The notes under the pieces: generated by a model
The model's input: the letters and a program-made list of their open reading frames with translations, nothing else
What the model was told of the DNA's origin: nothing
Database searches by the model: none
Position numbers and translations under genes: made by a program
Shown: positions 14,270-21,407 of the stretch, one piece after another
Position numbering within the stretch: position 1 is the stretch's first letter
How the letters are laid out: the number at the start of each line of letters is the position of its first letter
Assembly: GCA_025936205.1 (NCBI GenBank)
Contig: JAICTU010000102.1
Span: forward strand, 1-21,407
DNA: 21,407 nucleotides
DNA from: Polyangiaceae bacterium
GTDB taxonomy: Bacteria > Myxococcota > Polyangia > Polyangiales > Polyangiaceae
Direction: 5' to 3'

Positions 14270-16453
14270 TCAGTAGCTGTGCCGGATTTCGAGAAATATT
14301 TCGCGCGGGGCCAGGGGATATTCAAAGCCGGAGAAGCCGGGCACCGGCCCTTTGGCTGCCAGCAAGTTTTTCGCCCGCAACGCCAGGCTGGTCTCGTGCC
14401 CGGGCACCAGAAACAGGTCGCGGGTGGCGAGCGACGCGTCGAGCAAGAGGTAGCTCGGCAGCTCGAAACGAGCGCCATTTTCCACGATACTCACGTCGGC
14501 CGGCTGTGAAGGGCCGACCAGAACACCCTCCGTGCCAACGTCGAGCGGCACGTCCGGAAAGATTGGCACTCCCAGTATCACACCGGCACGCCCGATCCAG
14601 TCGGGGTAGGCGACGTTCTGATCGCCCAGCAAGCGCTGAGCGTAGCCTTCTTGCCCCAGTGTGCGGCGCGAGCGGAGCCATTCGAACGAAGCGTAGCCGG
14701 TGACGACGTTGCCGTGCCGGAAGTCGGCGCGCGTCTCCCAGCTCAGCGAGTTCTGCGCCGCGACGTTCTCCGCCGTGAGGTTCAAGCCCTGGGGCGCGAA
14801 CTCCGCCTTGTCGCGGATCTGACTGTAGGCGAGCCCGCTCGACAAACTGAACAGGCCCAGCTCGAACAGCGCCTGGAACTCCAGCGTGTCGATGTGCTGG
14901 GGTTTCAGATCGCGCTCGCCGATCACGTCGCCGTCGCGCAAGGGCTGCGCGTACAGCAAGTACGGCGAGGGGGCCTTGAAGGCGCTGCCGTAGAGCAGCT
15001 TGGTGGTGAGAAAGCTCGTCCACTGCGAGGTCGCGCCCAGCCGCCCGTTGAGCTGGCTGCCGTAGTCGCTGTGCTGGTCGAAGCGCACGCCGGAGGTGAG
15101 CTTCAACAGCGGATCCCAGGTCTTCCAGTTGGCGCTGACGTAGGCCCCGAGATTGCTCAGTGTCGCGGTGGTGCGCGGCGGAACATCGCCGAGCAGCTCG
15201 CCGCTGTCCTTGCCGATGCGCTCGGGTACGGGCAGCGTCTCCTGGTCGAGCACGCTCTCGGCGCCCACGATCAGGTTGAAATCGGAGCGCGGCGCCCAGC
15301 GGCCCTCCAGCGTGGCCTCGAGCCCGCGGTAGCCGAGGCGCCGCCGTACCCAGAACAGATCGCTGTCCACCTCGACGCGGTCGTCGCCCAGCACGCCGCC
15401 CTGAAAGTAAGTGGCTTGGGCCGCCAGCCCGAGCTCGGTGCTCAGATTCAACGAGCCGTTGGCCGTGATCCGGAACTGCCCGAGGTTGATCACCGTGCCC
15501 ACGGGTCTGCCCTGCGCGTCCGTGCCGTTGCTCAGCTGCGCCCAGGGCGCGAAGTCGCCGCCCCGCTCGATGCCAGATGCGAAGCCCTGCAGCACCAGCT
15601 GTCCCTGCTCGGTGCGGTAGCCGAGCCGCGTCTGCAGCACCAGCGACTTGCGCTCCAGGTTCTTGGCAGGCTGGTTGCGGTCGCTGTAGCTGGGAATGAC
15701 GGGAGACGGCGAAGCGCCCGGCATGTGCAGGCCGCTGCGGTCCTGGAGCTCGGCCGCGGCTCCGAGCAGCACGTCGAAGGGGCCGAAACGTCTGCCGCCC
15801 ACCACGTCAAATTGCCCACCCGGATGGCTGCCGGTGACGCCAGCGTGGGCGCGCACGCCGACCAGAGGCATCTCTTCTGGCGCGACGGTTATGATGTTGA
15901 CCACGCCCAGGAAGGCATCGGCGCCATACAGGGCGGAGACCGGGCCACGGATCACCTCGATCTGGCGCACGGACTGCAGCGGAATCAGCTCCACGCCCAG
16001 CCAGTTGCCGGAGGTGGAGCGGAAGGCGACCGACGCGCCGTCGATCATCACCGTGATGTTGCCGCTCTCCGAGCCCAGACCGCCCGCGACGCCGCGCACG
16101 CCCGCATTGGGCAGCACGTGGTCGTCGATCAGGTAGAAGCCGACGACGTGCTGGAGCGCCTCCGCTACGCTCTGGTAACCCCAGCGCGCGATCTCGTCGG
16201 CGGTGATCACGGTGATGATCGCGGGCGCGTCGGCGACCCGCTCGGCGGTCTTGCTGGCGGTGGACACTTCGACGTTCAGCAGCTGCAGCAGGTCCACTCC
16301 CTCCAGCTCACTCTCCGAGCTGTCGCCGCCCGGGCTGTCACCCGCCGGCGTGGGTTCGGCGTGGGCCGGCGCTGCGCGCAGCAGAGCGCCCGCACAGCAG
16401 AGCGCGCAGAGCGCTCGCCGCGCGCTGACAGACCGAACCCGCTGGGAGCTCAC
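14270..16453 (-). CDS. TonB-dependent outer-membrane receptor
   Basis: A 727-residue receptor with a signal peptide ending near AHAE. A plug domain follows (about 55-195): ASKTAERVADAPAIITVITA, NITVMIDGASVAF, and the typical VRQIEVIRGPVSALYGADAF with NIITV. A 22-strand-type barrel ends in an aromatic residue (HSY). It should import a large or scarce ligand across the outer membrane using TonB energy. I see no classical TonB box; the segment LLQLLNVEVSTASK sits where it is expected. The start is GTG at 16453 with GGAGGAGA just before it, overlapping the preceding stop (GTGA), so translation is coupled to the ABC_sub_bind-type gene. The ligand is unknown; similarity to siderophore/vitamin receptors is general only. 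Confidence 0.93.
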   Translation of the reverse strand: MSSQRVRSVSARRALCALCCAGALLRAAPAHAEPTPAGDSPGGDSSESELEGVDLLQLLNVEVSTASKTAERVADAPAIITVITADEIARWGYQSVAEALQHVVGFYLIDDHVLPNAGVRGVAGGLGSESGNITVMIDGASVAFRSTSGNWLGVELIPLQSVRQIEVIRGPVSALYGADAFLGVVNIITVAPEEMPLVGVRAHAGVTGSHPGGQFDVVGGRRFGPFDVLLGAAAELQDRSGLHMPGASPSPVIPSYSDRNQPAKNLERKSLVLQTRLGYRTEQGQLVLQGFASGIERGGDFAPWAQLSNGTDAQGRPVGTVINLGQFRITANGSLNLSTELGLAAQATYFQGGVLGDDRVEVDSDLFWVRRRLGYRGLEATLEGRWAPRSDFNLIVGAESVLDQETLPVPERIGKDSGELLGDVPPRTTATLSNLGAYVSANWKTWDPLLKLTSGVRFDQHSDYGSQLNGRLGATSQWTSFLTTKLLYGSAFKAPSPYLLYAQPLRDGDVIGERDLKPQHIDTLEFQALFELGLFSLSSGLAYSQIRDKAEFAPQGLNLTAENVAAQNSLSWETRADFRHGNVVTGYASFEWLRSRRTLGQEGYAQRLLGDQNVAYPDWIGRAGVILGVPIFPDVPLDVGTEGVLVGPSQPADVSIVENGARFELPSYLLLDASLATRDLFLVPGHETSLALRAKNLLAAKGPVPGFSGFEYPLAPREIFLEIRHSY

Positions 16454-17478
16454 TTCTCCTCCGGCAGCTGACCCACCACCACGTCCACGTTCTGCAGGCG
16501 CTGTCCGAGCACGCCGAAGCGCCGGGAGAGCGGCGCCGAGACGTAGGTCTTGGCGGAGAGCGGCAGGCGCACGCTCTGGCCCGCACTCGACCAGCCGTTT
16601 TGGCTCAGATCGATGAGCAGATCGGCGGCTTGAATGGCCAGCGCTTCCGGATCGGGAATGGCGCCATAGACGCCGAAGGCATGGTCGGCGCGCACCAGCG
16701 AGGGAACGCCGACGATCACCGGCAACTGCAGGCGATCGAGGTAGGGCAGCCAGACCTTCGCCACCAACAGGCGCGTGAGCAGCCCGTTGTCATTCGGCAG
16801 CCAGAGCGCGTCCACGCCCGCGCGCTTCATGCGCACCAGAGCCGCCTTCAGGTCGCGCGCCTCGAACTGCTCGGGTAACTGCTCTTCCACGAACGAGATG
16901 CTCTCGACCTTGGCGAGCGCCTCTTGTGCACCGACGTAGTGCGCCAGCGCTTTGCGATAGATGACGCCCACGCGATTGACGGCCTTGCCGAGCGCGCGCA
17001 GACCCACGAAGCTGGTGACCGCGGGCACCTCGTAGGCGATGCCGACCGAGTTGGGGATGGTGGGCTGCAGCTCTTCCGCGAACGACGCCATCAAGATCAG
17101 CGACACCGGCGGTGAAGGCGTGCTGCGCGCCCACTTGCGGTAGAGGCGCGCCGTCGAGTTGTTGAGCAGCACGACCGCCTTCGGCTGCTCGCGCGCCACG
17201 ATCTGGGCGACCGTGTCCGCCGTGTCGCGCTCGGGATCGAGCGCCGTCACCAGGACGTCGTAGTCCTCCTCCAGCTCGTTGCGCAGTTGCTGCACCACGG
17301 GCACCAGCTGGGCGTCAGCGGGCGCGAGCACGGTGATCGCGGGCACGTCGGCACGAAGCTGTGGATTGTGGAAGCTGACCGCGGGCGTACGAACGCTCGG
17401 GGCGCTGGCGCAGCCAGCCAGCAACGCGAGAGCGAGGCCCAGAGCCAGCCGCGTGTGGATCGAGCGCGTCAGCGCCAA
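16450..17478 (-). CDS. ABC_sub_bind-type solute-binding lipoprotein
   Basis: A 342-residue lipoprotein with lipobox LLAGC (C23). The mature part has two alternating alpha/beta lobes: ITVLAPADAQLVPVVQQL, AVVLLNNSTARLY, then a second lobe from RVGVIYRKAL with LKAALVRMKRAGVDALWLPND and LPVIVGVPSLVRADHAFGVY. This resembles the ABC_sub_bind (PF04392, TrpX-like) periplasmic binding proteins, though no permease or ATPase is nearby. It starts with TTG at 17478, overlapping the previous gene by ten bases, and its stop overlaps the receptor start by four. The tight coupling suggests that receptor and binding protein work on the same ligand, either passing it on or sensing it. Assignment is by pattern, not a search. 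Confidence 0.82.
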   Translation of the reverse strand: MALTRSIHTRLALGLALALLAGCASAPSVRTPAVSFHNPQLRADVPAITVLAPADAQLVPVVQQLRNELEEDYDVLVTALDPERDTADTVAQIVAREQPKAVVLLNNSTARLYRKWARSTPSPPVSLILMASFAEELQPTIPNSVGIAYEVPAVTSFVGLRALGKAVNRVGVIYRKALAHYVGAQEALAKVESISFVEEQLPEQFEARDLKAALVRMKRAGVDALWLPNDNGLLTRLLVAKVWLPYLDRLQLPVIVGVPSLVRADHAFGVYGAIPDPEALAIQAADLLIDLSQNGWSSAGQSVRLPLSAKTYVSAPLSRRFGVLGQRLQNVDVVVGQLPEEK

Positions 17479-18191
17479 TGGTCTACCCCCAATTGTTCGA
17501 GCACGGCGAGCGGCAGCGACCGGAGGGCGCTCTCCACCCCTTGCCGGTTTCCCGGGAATGCGATGCCGACGCGCAGCACCTTGGCGCTGGGCAGGCGCAG
17601 GATCTTCAGCTCCATCTTGGTGCGCGTCTGCAGATCGCTGAGGAAGCCCTCCGGGATCAGCACCGCATCCGCGCGCTTGAACTGCAGCAGCTGGAGCAAG
17701 TCTTCGGTCTTGGTCACCCGCTGGATCGCCGGCTCGCGCGAGATGCCGAGCAGCCCTTGCACGAAGGCCGGCAGCGCCTTGCGCCCCATCAGATCCAAAC
17801 AGCCGATGGTCAGCTCCCCGAGCTTGTCGGCTTTGAGCTCGCCCTCGGACAGCACCAGGTAGTCTTCCTGGGGAGAGCCGCCCTTCAGCCCCTGGATTTC
17901 CGGTTTCTGGCCGAACGCCGCGAGCACCGGGGACACCGCCAGAGCCGCATCGGGCGGCGCTTCTTCCAGGGCGCGGGAGAAGTCACCAACGCGCCCGAAC
18001 ACCGTCACGCTCATGCCGGGCAGCGCCGCCTCCAGCATCTTTTGCAATACATGGGGGCGGATGCTGGTCACGACGAACACGTAGACCTTCGTCTCCGCCG
18101 CCTGCGCCGCTCCTCCGTCCGGTACATCCGCAAGCGCAACCAGCAGGCCCGTGGCTGCCAGCAACACTTGCCGCCGCGTCGGATGCCCCAT
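17469..18191 (-). CDS. PhnD-like periplasmic solute-binding protein
   Basis: A 240-residue protein with a twin-arginine-type signal (TRRQVLLAATGLLVAL) and cleavage likely after AAQAAE. The rest looks like a short type 2 binding protein of the phosphate/phosphonate (PhnD) superfamily: YVFVVTSIRPHVLQKML, AALAVSPVLAAFG, LGELTIGCLDLMGRKALPAFVQGLLG, ADAVLIPEGFLSDL. The ATG at 18191 is preferred because it places the twin arginines at the N-terminus; a TTG at 18257 in frame would add 22 residues. It overlaps the ABC_sub_bind-type gene by ten bases, so the two are almost certainly co-translated. No permease is nearby, which favours a sensory or receptor-partner role over classical import. The ligand is unknown. 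Confidence 0.78.
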   Translation of the reverse strand: MGHPTRRQVLLAATGLLVALADVPDGGAAQAAETKVYVFVVTSIRPHVLQKMLEAALPGMSVTVFGRVGDFSRALEEAPPDAALAVSPVLAAFGQKPEIQGLKGGSPQEDYLVLSEGELKADKLGELTIGCLDLMGRKALPAFVQGLLGISREPAIQRVTKTEDLLQLLQFKRADAVLIPEGFLSDLQTRTKMELKILRLPSAKVLRVGIAFPGNRQGVESALRSLPLAVLEQLGVDHWR

Positions 18192-18305
18192 TCCCCTGGT
18201 CCATACGTCCAGGCGCGGCAAAGCCTGCCGGGGCAGTCCAGGCAGGTGAGCGCGCAAACGATCGGTGTGGGGAGCTGTGCGTGGAGCCTCGGCCAGCCGC
18301 GGCGG

Positions 18306-18728
18306 TCAGACGCTGACGCGTCGGCGTAAGCCCGAACGGCGCACGACCGCGCGCTGCACGGCGGGTACCAGCCCGCGCTGGATCTCGCTCTTGGCCACGA
18401 CGTCATCCGCCTGCGCCACGCTGGCGAGCTGACTCAGCTCGGGCTTGGGTCGGCTCGACACCAGCACGATGCCGAGTTGCTCGCCTCCGCTGCCAGTGCG
18501 AAACATGCGCGCCAGCTTGTCGCCGCTCACGGTGGGCAGCATCACGTCGAGCACCACCGCATCCACCTTCTGCTCGTGGATGCAGCGCGTCGCCCCGATC
18601 GAGGACTGCAGCTCGAAGGCCTCATGCCCTGCTGCTTGCAGCGTGCTGCACAGCTGCTCGCGAGCGATGTCGTCATCGTCGATCACCAGGACGCGCATCT
18701 TGGGACGCTGAGAGGGCGAATCCGTCAT
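18306..18728 (-). CDS. Stand-alone receiver-domain response regulator
   Basis: A 140-residue CheY-like protein with no output domain. The acidic pocket (VIDDDD, D17-D20), phosphoacceptor D61 in VVLDVMLP, S91/S92 in LVSSRP and K113 in VAKSE are all present, so it should be phosphorylated normally. A basic tail (RRSGLRRRVSV) follows the domain. It is the first gene of the minus-strand run that continues with two binding proteins and a TonB receptor; 114 bases separate it from the next gene. It could pass a signal from a kinase outside the window to a partner protein. An inverted repeat overlaps its start codon. Confidence 0.92.
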   Translation of the reverse strand: MTDSPSQRPKMRVLVIDDDDIAREQLCSTLQAAGHEAFELQSSIGATRCIHEQKVDAVVLDVMLPTVSGDKLARMFRTGSGGEQLGIVLVSSRPKPELSQLASVAQADDVVAKSEIQRGLVPAVQRAVVRRSGLRRRVSV

Positions 18729-18752
18729 GATGTGTGCTCGCTTCGCACATCA
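18728..18752. promoter_or_regulatory. Inverted repeat at the receiver-gene start in a divergent control region
   Basis: TGATGTG (18728-18734) and CACATCA (18746-18752) are perfect inverted arms separated by 11 bases. The first arm touches the receiver-gene ATG. The 143-base region between the two divergent genes must hold both promoters, so this could be an operator. Arm length is short enough for chance. Confidence 0.3.
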
Positions 18753-18871
18753 GATCCGGGGGCGCCCTCGTGGCTCGTACCGAGATTGGTTTTCATCGTT
18801 GGGCCCAGCTGGCGGGCGAATCAAGTTTGTCCCAGGCCAACCGGTACATTGGGAAGGGTGGGCGGCGCGGA

Positions 18872-20077
18872 ATGAGATCGGTCCCTTTTTTTACGGCCAG
18901 CTTGCTGGCCGCGCTCGGGACGGCTTGCTCCAGCGACACGAGGCAAGGGCCTCATGTCACGTTGGGCGTGCTCTTGCCGTACACGGGCGGAGGTTCGGCC
19001 CTCTCCGCCAATCTGGAAAAGGGCAGTCTACTCGCGGTGGACGAGCTGAACCGCGCGGGCGGGGCCAACGGGGTGCCCGTCGAGATTCTCTTCGGCAATA
19101 CCTTCAGCGACTCCGAGCGCGCCGTCGAGCAGGCTCGCGTGCTGGCCGAGCAGGGCGCCGTCGCCGTGATCGGTCCGGGCGGCGATGAGGGGGCGGAAGC
19201 AGTGTACGAGGGGCTCGCACAATACGGAGTGCCGCTGCTCTCGCCGCATGCTGCCGCGCTCCGCCCGGGCACGGGCACGACGGCCGCCCCGTGGTTTCGC
19301 ATGGGCCCCAGCACCAAGGTGCTCGGCGAGAACCTGGCCAAGGTGGTGGCGGACTCGGGCACCGGGCATGTTGCCGCCGTGATCGCCGGCGACGTCTACC
19401 ACGCAGAGCTGGGCGCGGCTTTCCGGGAGCGCTTCGCAGGCTTCGGCAGCGTCGACATGGCCGCCGAGATCGACGAGGACGCCATCGACTATGAGGCGTT
19501 GACCAAGCAGCTCTCCGATCAGCTGGACGCCGGGGTCGAGGGCGTGATGCTGGCGATGCAGCCGCGTCCGGCGGCGCGCCTGGCGACCGAGCTGGATGCG
19601 CGGCGCGGCGGCAAGCCCGCGCCCAAATGGTTCCTGACGCCGCGGCTCAAGACCGAGCTGCTGCTCGAGAACGCCAGCCCGGGCGCGTTCAGCGATGCGG
19701 TCGGCATCGCGCCCAAGGTGGAGACGCGCGGCGACTTCGAGCAGCGCTTCGCGGCGCGCTGGGGCGATAAGCCCTTCGATCCGACCTTTTACCAGTACGA
19801 CGCGACCGTGGTCGCGCTGCTGGCGATGGATCGCGCCCTCGCGCGCGGCGACAGCTTGCCGGAGGGCATCCCGCAGGCGATCGAGGAAGTCGCTTCGTTC
19901 GGCGGTGTACTCGTCAACTGGGACGACTTCGGGCCGGCGCGCGATCTCAACCAGGCGCGCTCCAAGATGCAGTTCAGCGGGCTCACTGGACCCGTCATTC
20001 TCTCGAAGGACGGCTCCCGGATCATCGGCACCACCTCGCTCTGGGGCGTGCAGGACGAAGCAATCGTCGAGCGATGA
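18872..20077 (+). CDS. LivK-like (type 1) solute-binding lipoprotein
   Basis: A 401-residue binding protein of the Peripla_BP_6 type. The ATG at 18872 is selected because it begins a short signal peptide ending LGTAC (C19); the frame is open upstream but reads unlike a protein. The mature sequence opens VTLGVLLPYTGGGSALSANLEKG, then AVDELNRAGGANGVPVEILFG, AVAVIGPGGDEGAEAVYEGLAQYGVPLLSPHA, and a hinge FYQYDATVVALLAMDRAL, which are standard for this fold. The lipobox lacks the usual residue at -3, so lipidation is likely but not certain. It is unlike the binding protein of the livHMGF operon. The next gene, 34 bases on, encodes another binding protein instead of a permease, which is unusual. 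Confidence 0.88.
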   Translation: MRSVPFFTASLLAALGTACSSDTRQGPHVTLGVLLPYTGGGSALSANLEKGSLLAVDELNRAGGANGVPVEILFGNTFSDSERAVEQARVLAEQGAVAVIGPGGDEGAEAVYEGLAQYGVPLLSPHAAALRPGTGTTAAPWFRMGPSTKVLGENLAKVVADSGTGHVAAVIAGDVYHAELGAAFRERFAGFGSVDMAAEIDEDAIDYEALTKQLSDQLDAGVEGVMLAMQPRPAARLATELDARRGGKPAPKWFLTPRLKTELLLENASPGAFSDAVGIAPKVETRGDFEQRFAARWGDKPFDPTFYQYDATVVALLAMDRALARGDSLPEGIPQAIEEVASFGGVLVNWDDFGPARDLNQARSKMQFSGLTGPVILSKDGSRIIGTTSLWGVQDEAIVER

Positions 20078-20111
20078 GTCAACACACGACGGAAAGCAGC
20101 AGGTAAGATCA

Positions 20112-21398
20112 ATGTTCAATGCGAGCGGGAGAGCCGCACTTTCGGCTCTCGTCTTGGCTACAGGGGCGATGGCCCTCGGGGTGGGGTGCAGTGACTCGAG
20201 CGACTCCGTCGACAACACCACCGGCACGGGCGGCGGTGGCAACAACCAGCAGCAGGAGACGCGCACGCTGAAGGTGGCGTCCTCCTGGTTCAGCGCCAGC
20301 GAGCAGGAAGCGCTGCAGGTCACGCTCTCGGCCTTCCAGGCGCAGACCGGCGCCAAGGTGGAAGTGGTGAAGCTGGAGCAGGGCCAGACGGAGCGCACTG
20401 CGCAGTACCAGAGCAGCGACTGGGACGTGGGGCAGGAGAACTTCTACAACCTCGCCAACTCGTTTGCGGACGGCAACGGCGGCTACACGGCGCTCGATCT
20501 CTCGGCCGAGAGCGAGCTGGCCGAGGGCCTGGCGAAGGTGTTCCCGGGCGTGCGCAGCGCGCTCACGGTCAACGGCCAGGTGATCGGCTTCCCGATGAAC
20601 CTGCACCGCGAAAACACGCTGCACTACGTCAAGTCGCTGATGGCGAACCCGCCGACCACGCTGGACGGGCTGAAGCAGGTCTGTGACGACTATGTCGCCG
20701 GCGGCAGCACGGGCCCGAAGCCGCTCGCCATCGCCAAGGCCGACTGGGTGTACCGCATCCTGTTCGAGTCGATGTTGCCTGCGCCCGTGGTCTCCGGCAC
20801 GGCGGATACTGTCTCCGCACGCGCGAACTTCGTCTCCGCGGGTGACGTGATCCAGTACTACCAGCAAAAGGGCTGCCTCTACGTCGCGGAGGACGAGCAG
20901 TCGTGGTCGGAAGCCGCGCAGGGGCTGTACGACGGCAAGGCCAAGATGTTCATTCACGGTGACTGGGCCAAGGGCTACCTGGTCCAGGTGGGCTGGAAGG
21001 CGGGCAGCGACTTCGACGTCGTTCCGGCGCCCGGCTCGGAAGGCGCGTTCTACTACGGCATCGATACCTTCGCCGTGAACAAGAACTCGCCCAACAAGGA
21101 CCTGGCGATCCAGTTCGCCAAGATCGCGCTCAGCAACGCGGTGCAGGCGGGCTTCAGCGAGAAGAAGGGCTCGACGCCGGGCATCGTGTTCGACGACCCG
21201 GAGCACGCCTTCAGCGACCCGTCGCTGAAGACGACCTATGCGCAGCTCTCGGCGGGCCTCAGCGCCGGGACCGCCGTGCCGGTGCCCCCGTGGATGGGCA
21301 ACCAGGGCGGGCCGCTGATGGTCGGGCTGCGCGACGGCGCGAAGACCGCGGACCAGACGGCCACGGACTTCATGACTGTCTATCCCGCAAGCAACTGA
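20112..21398 (+). CDS. Sugar-type (family 1) extracellular solute-binding lipoprotein
   Basis: A 428-residue protein with lipobox GVGC (C26) and a Ser/Asp/Gly-rich linker. The mature part is a family 1/8 binding protein: TRTLKVASSWFSASEQEALQ, FQAQTGAKVEVV, the hinge VNGQVIGFPMNLHRENTLHYV, and MFIHGDWAKGYL, which matches the GDWAKG segment of glucose/mannose-type sugar-binding proteins. The ATG at 20112 is preceded by an AGG-containing site. It follows the LivK-like gene by 34 bases and is probably in the same transcript. Its natural partners would be two sugar permeases and an ATPase, none of which is seen before the window ends 9 bases later. Sugar as ligand is inference. Confidence 0.88.
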   Translation: MFNASGRAALSALVLATGAMALGVGCSDSSDSVDNTTGTGGGGNNQQQETRTLKVASSWFSASEQEALQVTLSAFQAQTGAKVEVVKLEQGQTERTAQYQSSDWDVGQENFYNLANSFADGNGGYTALDLSAESELAEGLAKVFPGVRSALTVNGQVIGFPMNLHRENTLHYVKSLMANPPTTLDGLKQVCDDYVAGGSTGPKPLAIAKADWVYRILFESMLPAPVVSGTADTVSARANFVSAGDVIQYYQQKGCLYVAEDEQSWSEAAQGLYDGKAKMFIHGDWAKGYLVQVGWKAGSDFDVVPAPGSEGAFYYGIDTFAVNKNSPNKDLAIQFAKIALSNAVQAGFSEKKGSTPGIVFDDPEHAFSDPSLKTTYAQLSAGLSAGTAVPVPPWMGNQGGPLMVGLRDGAKTADQTATDFMTVYPASN

Positions 21399-21407
21399 GC
21401 GTCGCTC

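Noticed and set aside
14651..16471. 606-residue plus-strand open frame opposite the TonB receptor
   Set aside because: It is an antisense shadow created by high GC; the opposite strand encodes a clear receptor with plug and barrel motifs.
18729..18871. Search for a sigma-54 promoter (GG, 10 bases, GC with TGGC and TTGC) in the divergent region
   Set aside because: No acceptable match was seen by eye here, nor upstream of 10528 or 12160; a target of the local activator could not be proposed.
19028..21206. Two long minus-strand frames opposite the final two binding-protein genes
   Set aside because: They are shadows of genes with signal peptides and clear binding-protein folds.

Overview
High-GC, gene-dense bacterial DNA. 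No RNA gene, insertion sequence or CRISPR array is visible, and no stretch without a gene exceeds 300 bases. The many lipoproteins, a proline-rich outer-membrane protein, a sigma-54 activator with a degenerate receiver and scattered signalling genes suggest a myxobacterium (Myxococcota, possibly Polyangiales). That placement is inference from gene style, not a phylogenetic result.

Positions 1-2404 (minus strand): a cytochrome P450 closely resembling the CYP199A para-substituted-benzoate oxidases, then a small disordered lipoprotein, then a two-cupin lipoprotein cut by the window edge. Positions 2405-2598: a divergent control region with two dyads. Positions 2599-8386 (plus strand): an outer-membrane porin broken by a one-base frameshift near 3495, followed by a complete, tightly overlapped branched-chain-amino-acid-type ABC importer (binding protein, LivH, LivM, LivG, LivF). 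Porin, importer and P450 read as a possible aromatic-acid uptake and oxidation module.

Positions 8387-11976: a short ORF that may be a decayed ParE-like toxin, a membrane-anchored alpha/beta hydrolase, a cysteine-rich lipoprotein of unknown function and a divergent lipoprotein with a glucose/sorbosone dehydrogenase beta-propeller. Positions 12160-13521: an NtrC-type sigma-54 activator whose receiver has Glu in place of the phosphorylated Asp and Ala in place of the conserved Thr/Ser.

Positions 13595-21398 form the most unusual region. A minus-strand run (from 18728 down to 13595) encodes a stand-alone receiver protein, a PhnD-like binding protein, an ABC_sub_bind-type lipoprotein, a TonB-dependent receptor and a stand-alone PAS protein. 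From the same intergenic region a plus-strand pair encodes two further solute-binding lipoproteins of different folds. Four binding proteins, an outer-membrane receptor and two signalling modules occur with no permease, ATPase or histidine kinase in view. I infer a ligand-sensing system, or the edge of a larger locus whose kinase or transporter lies to the right of the window.
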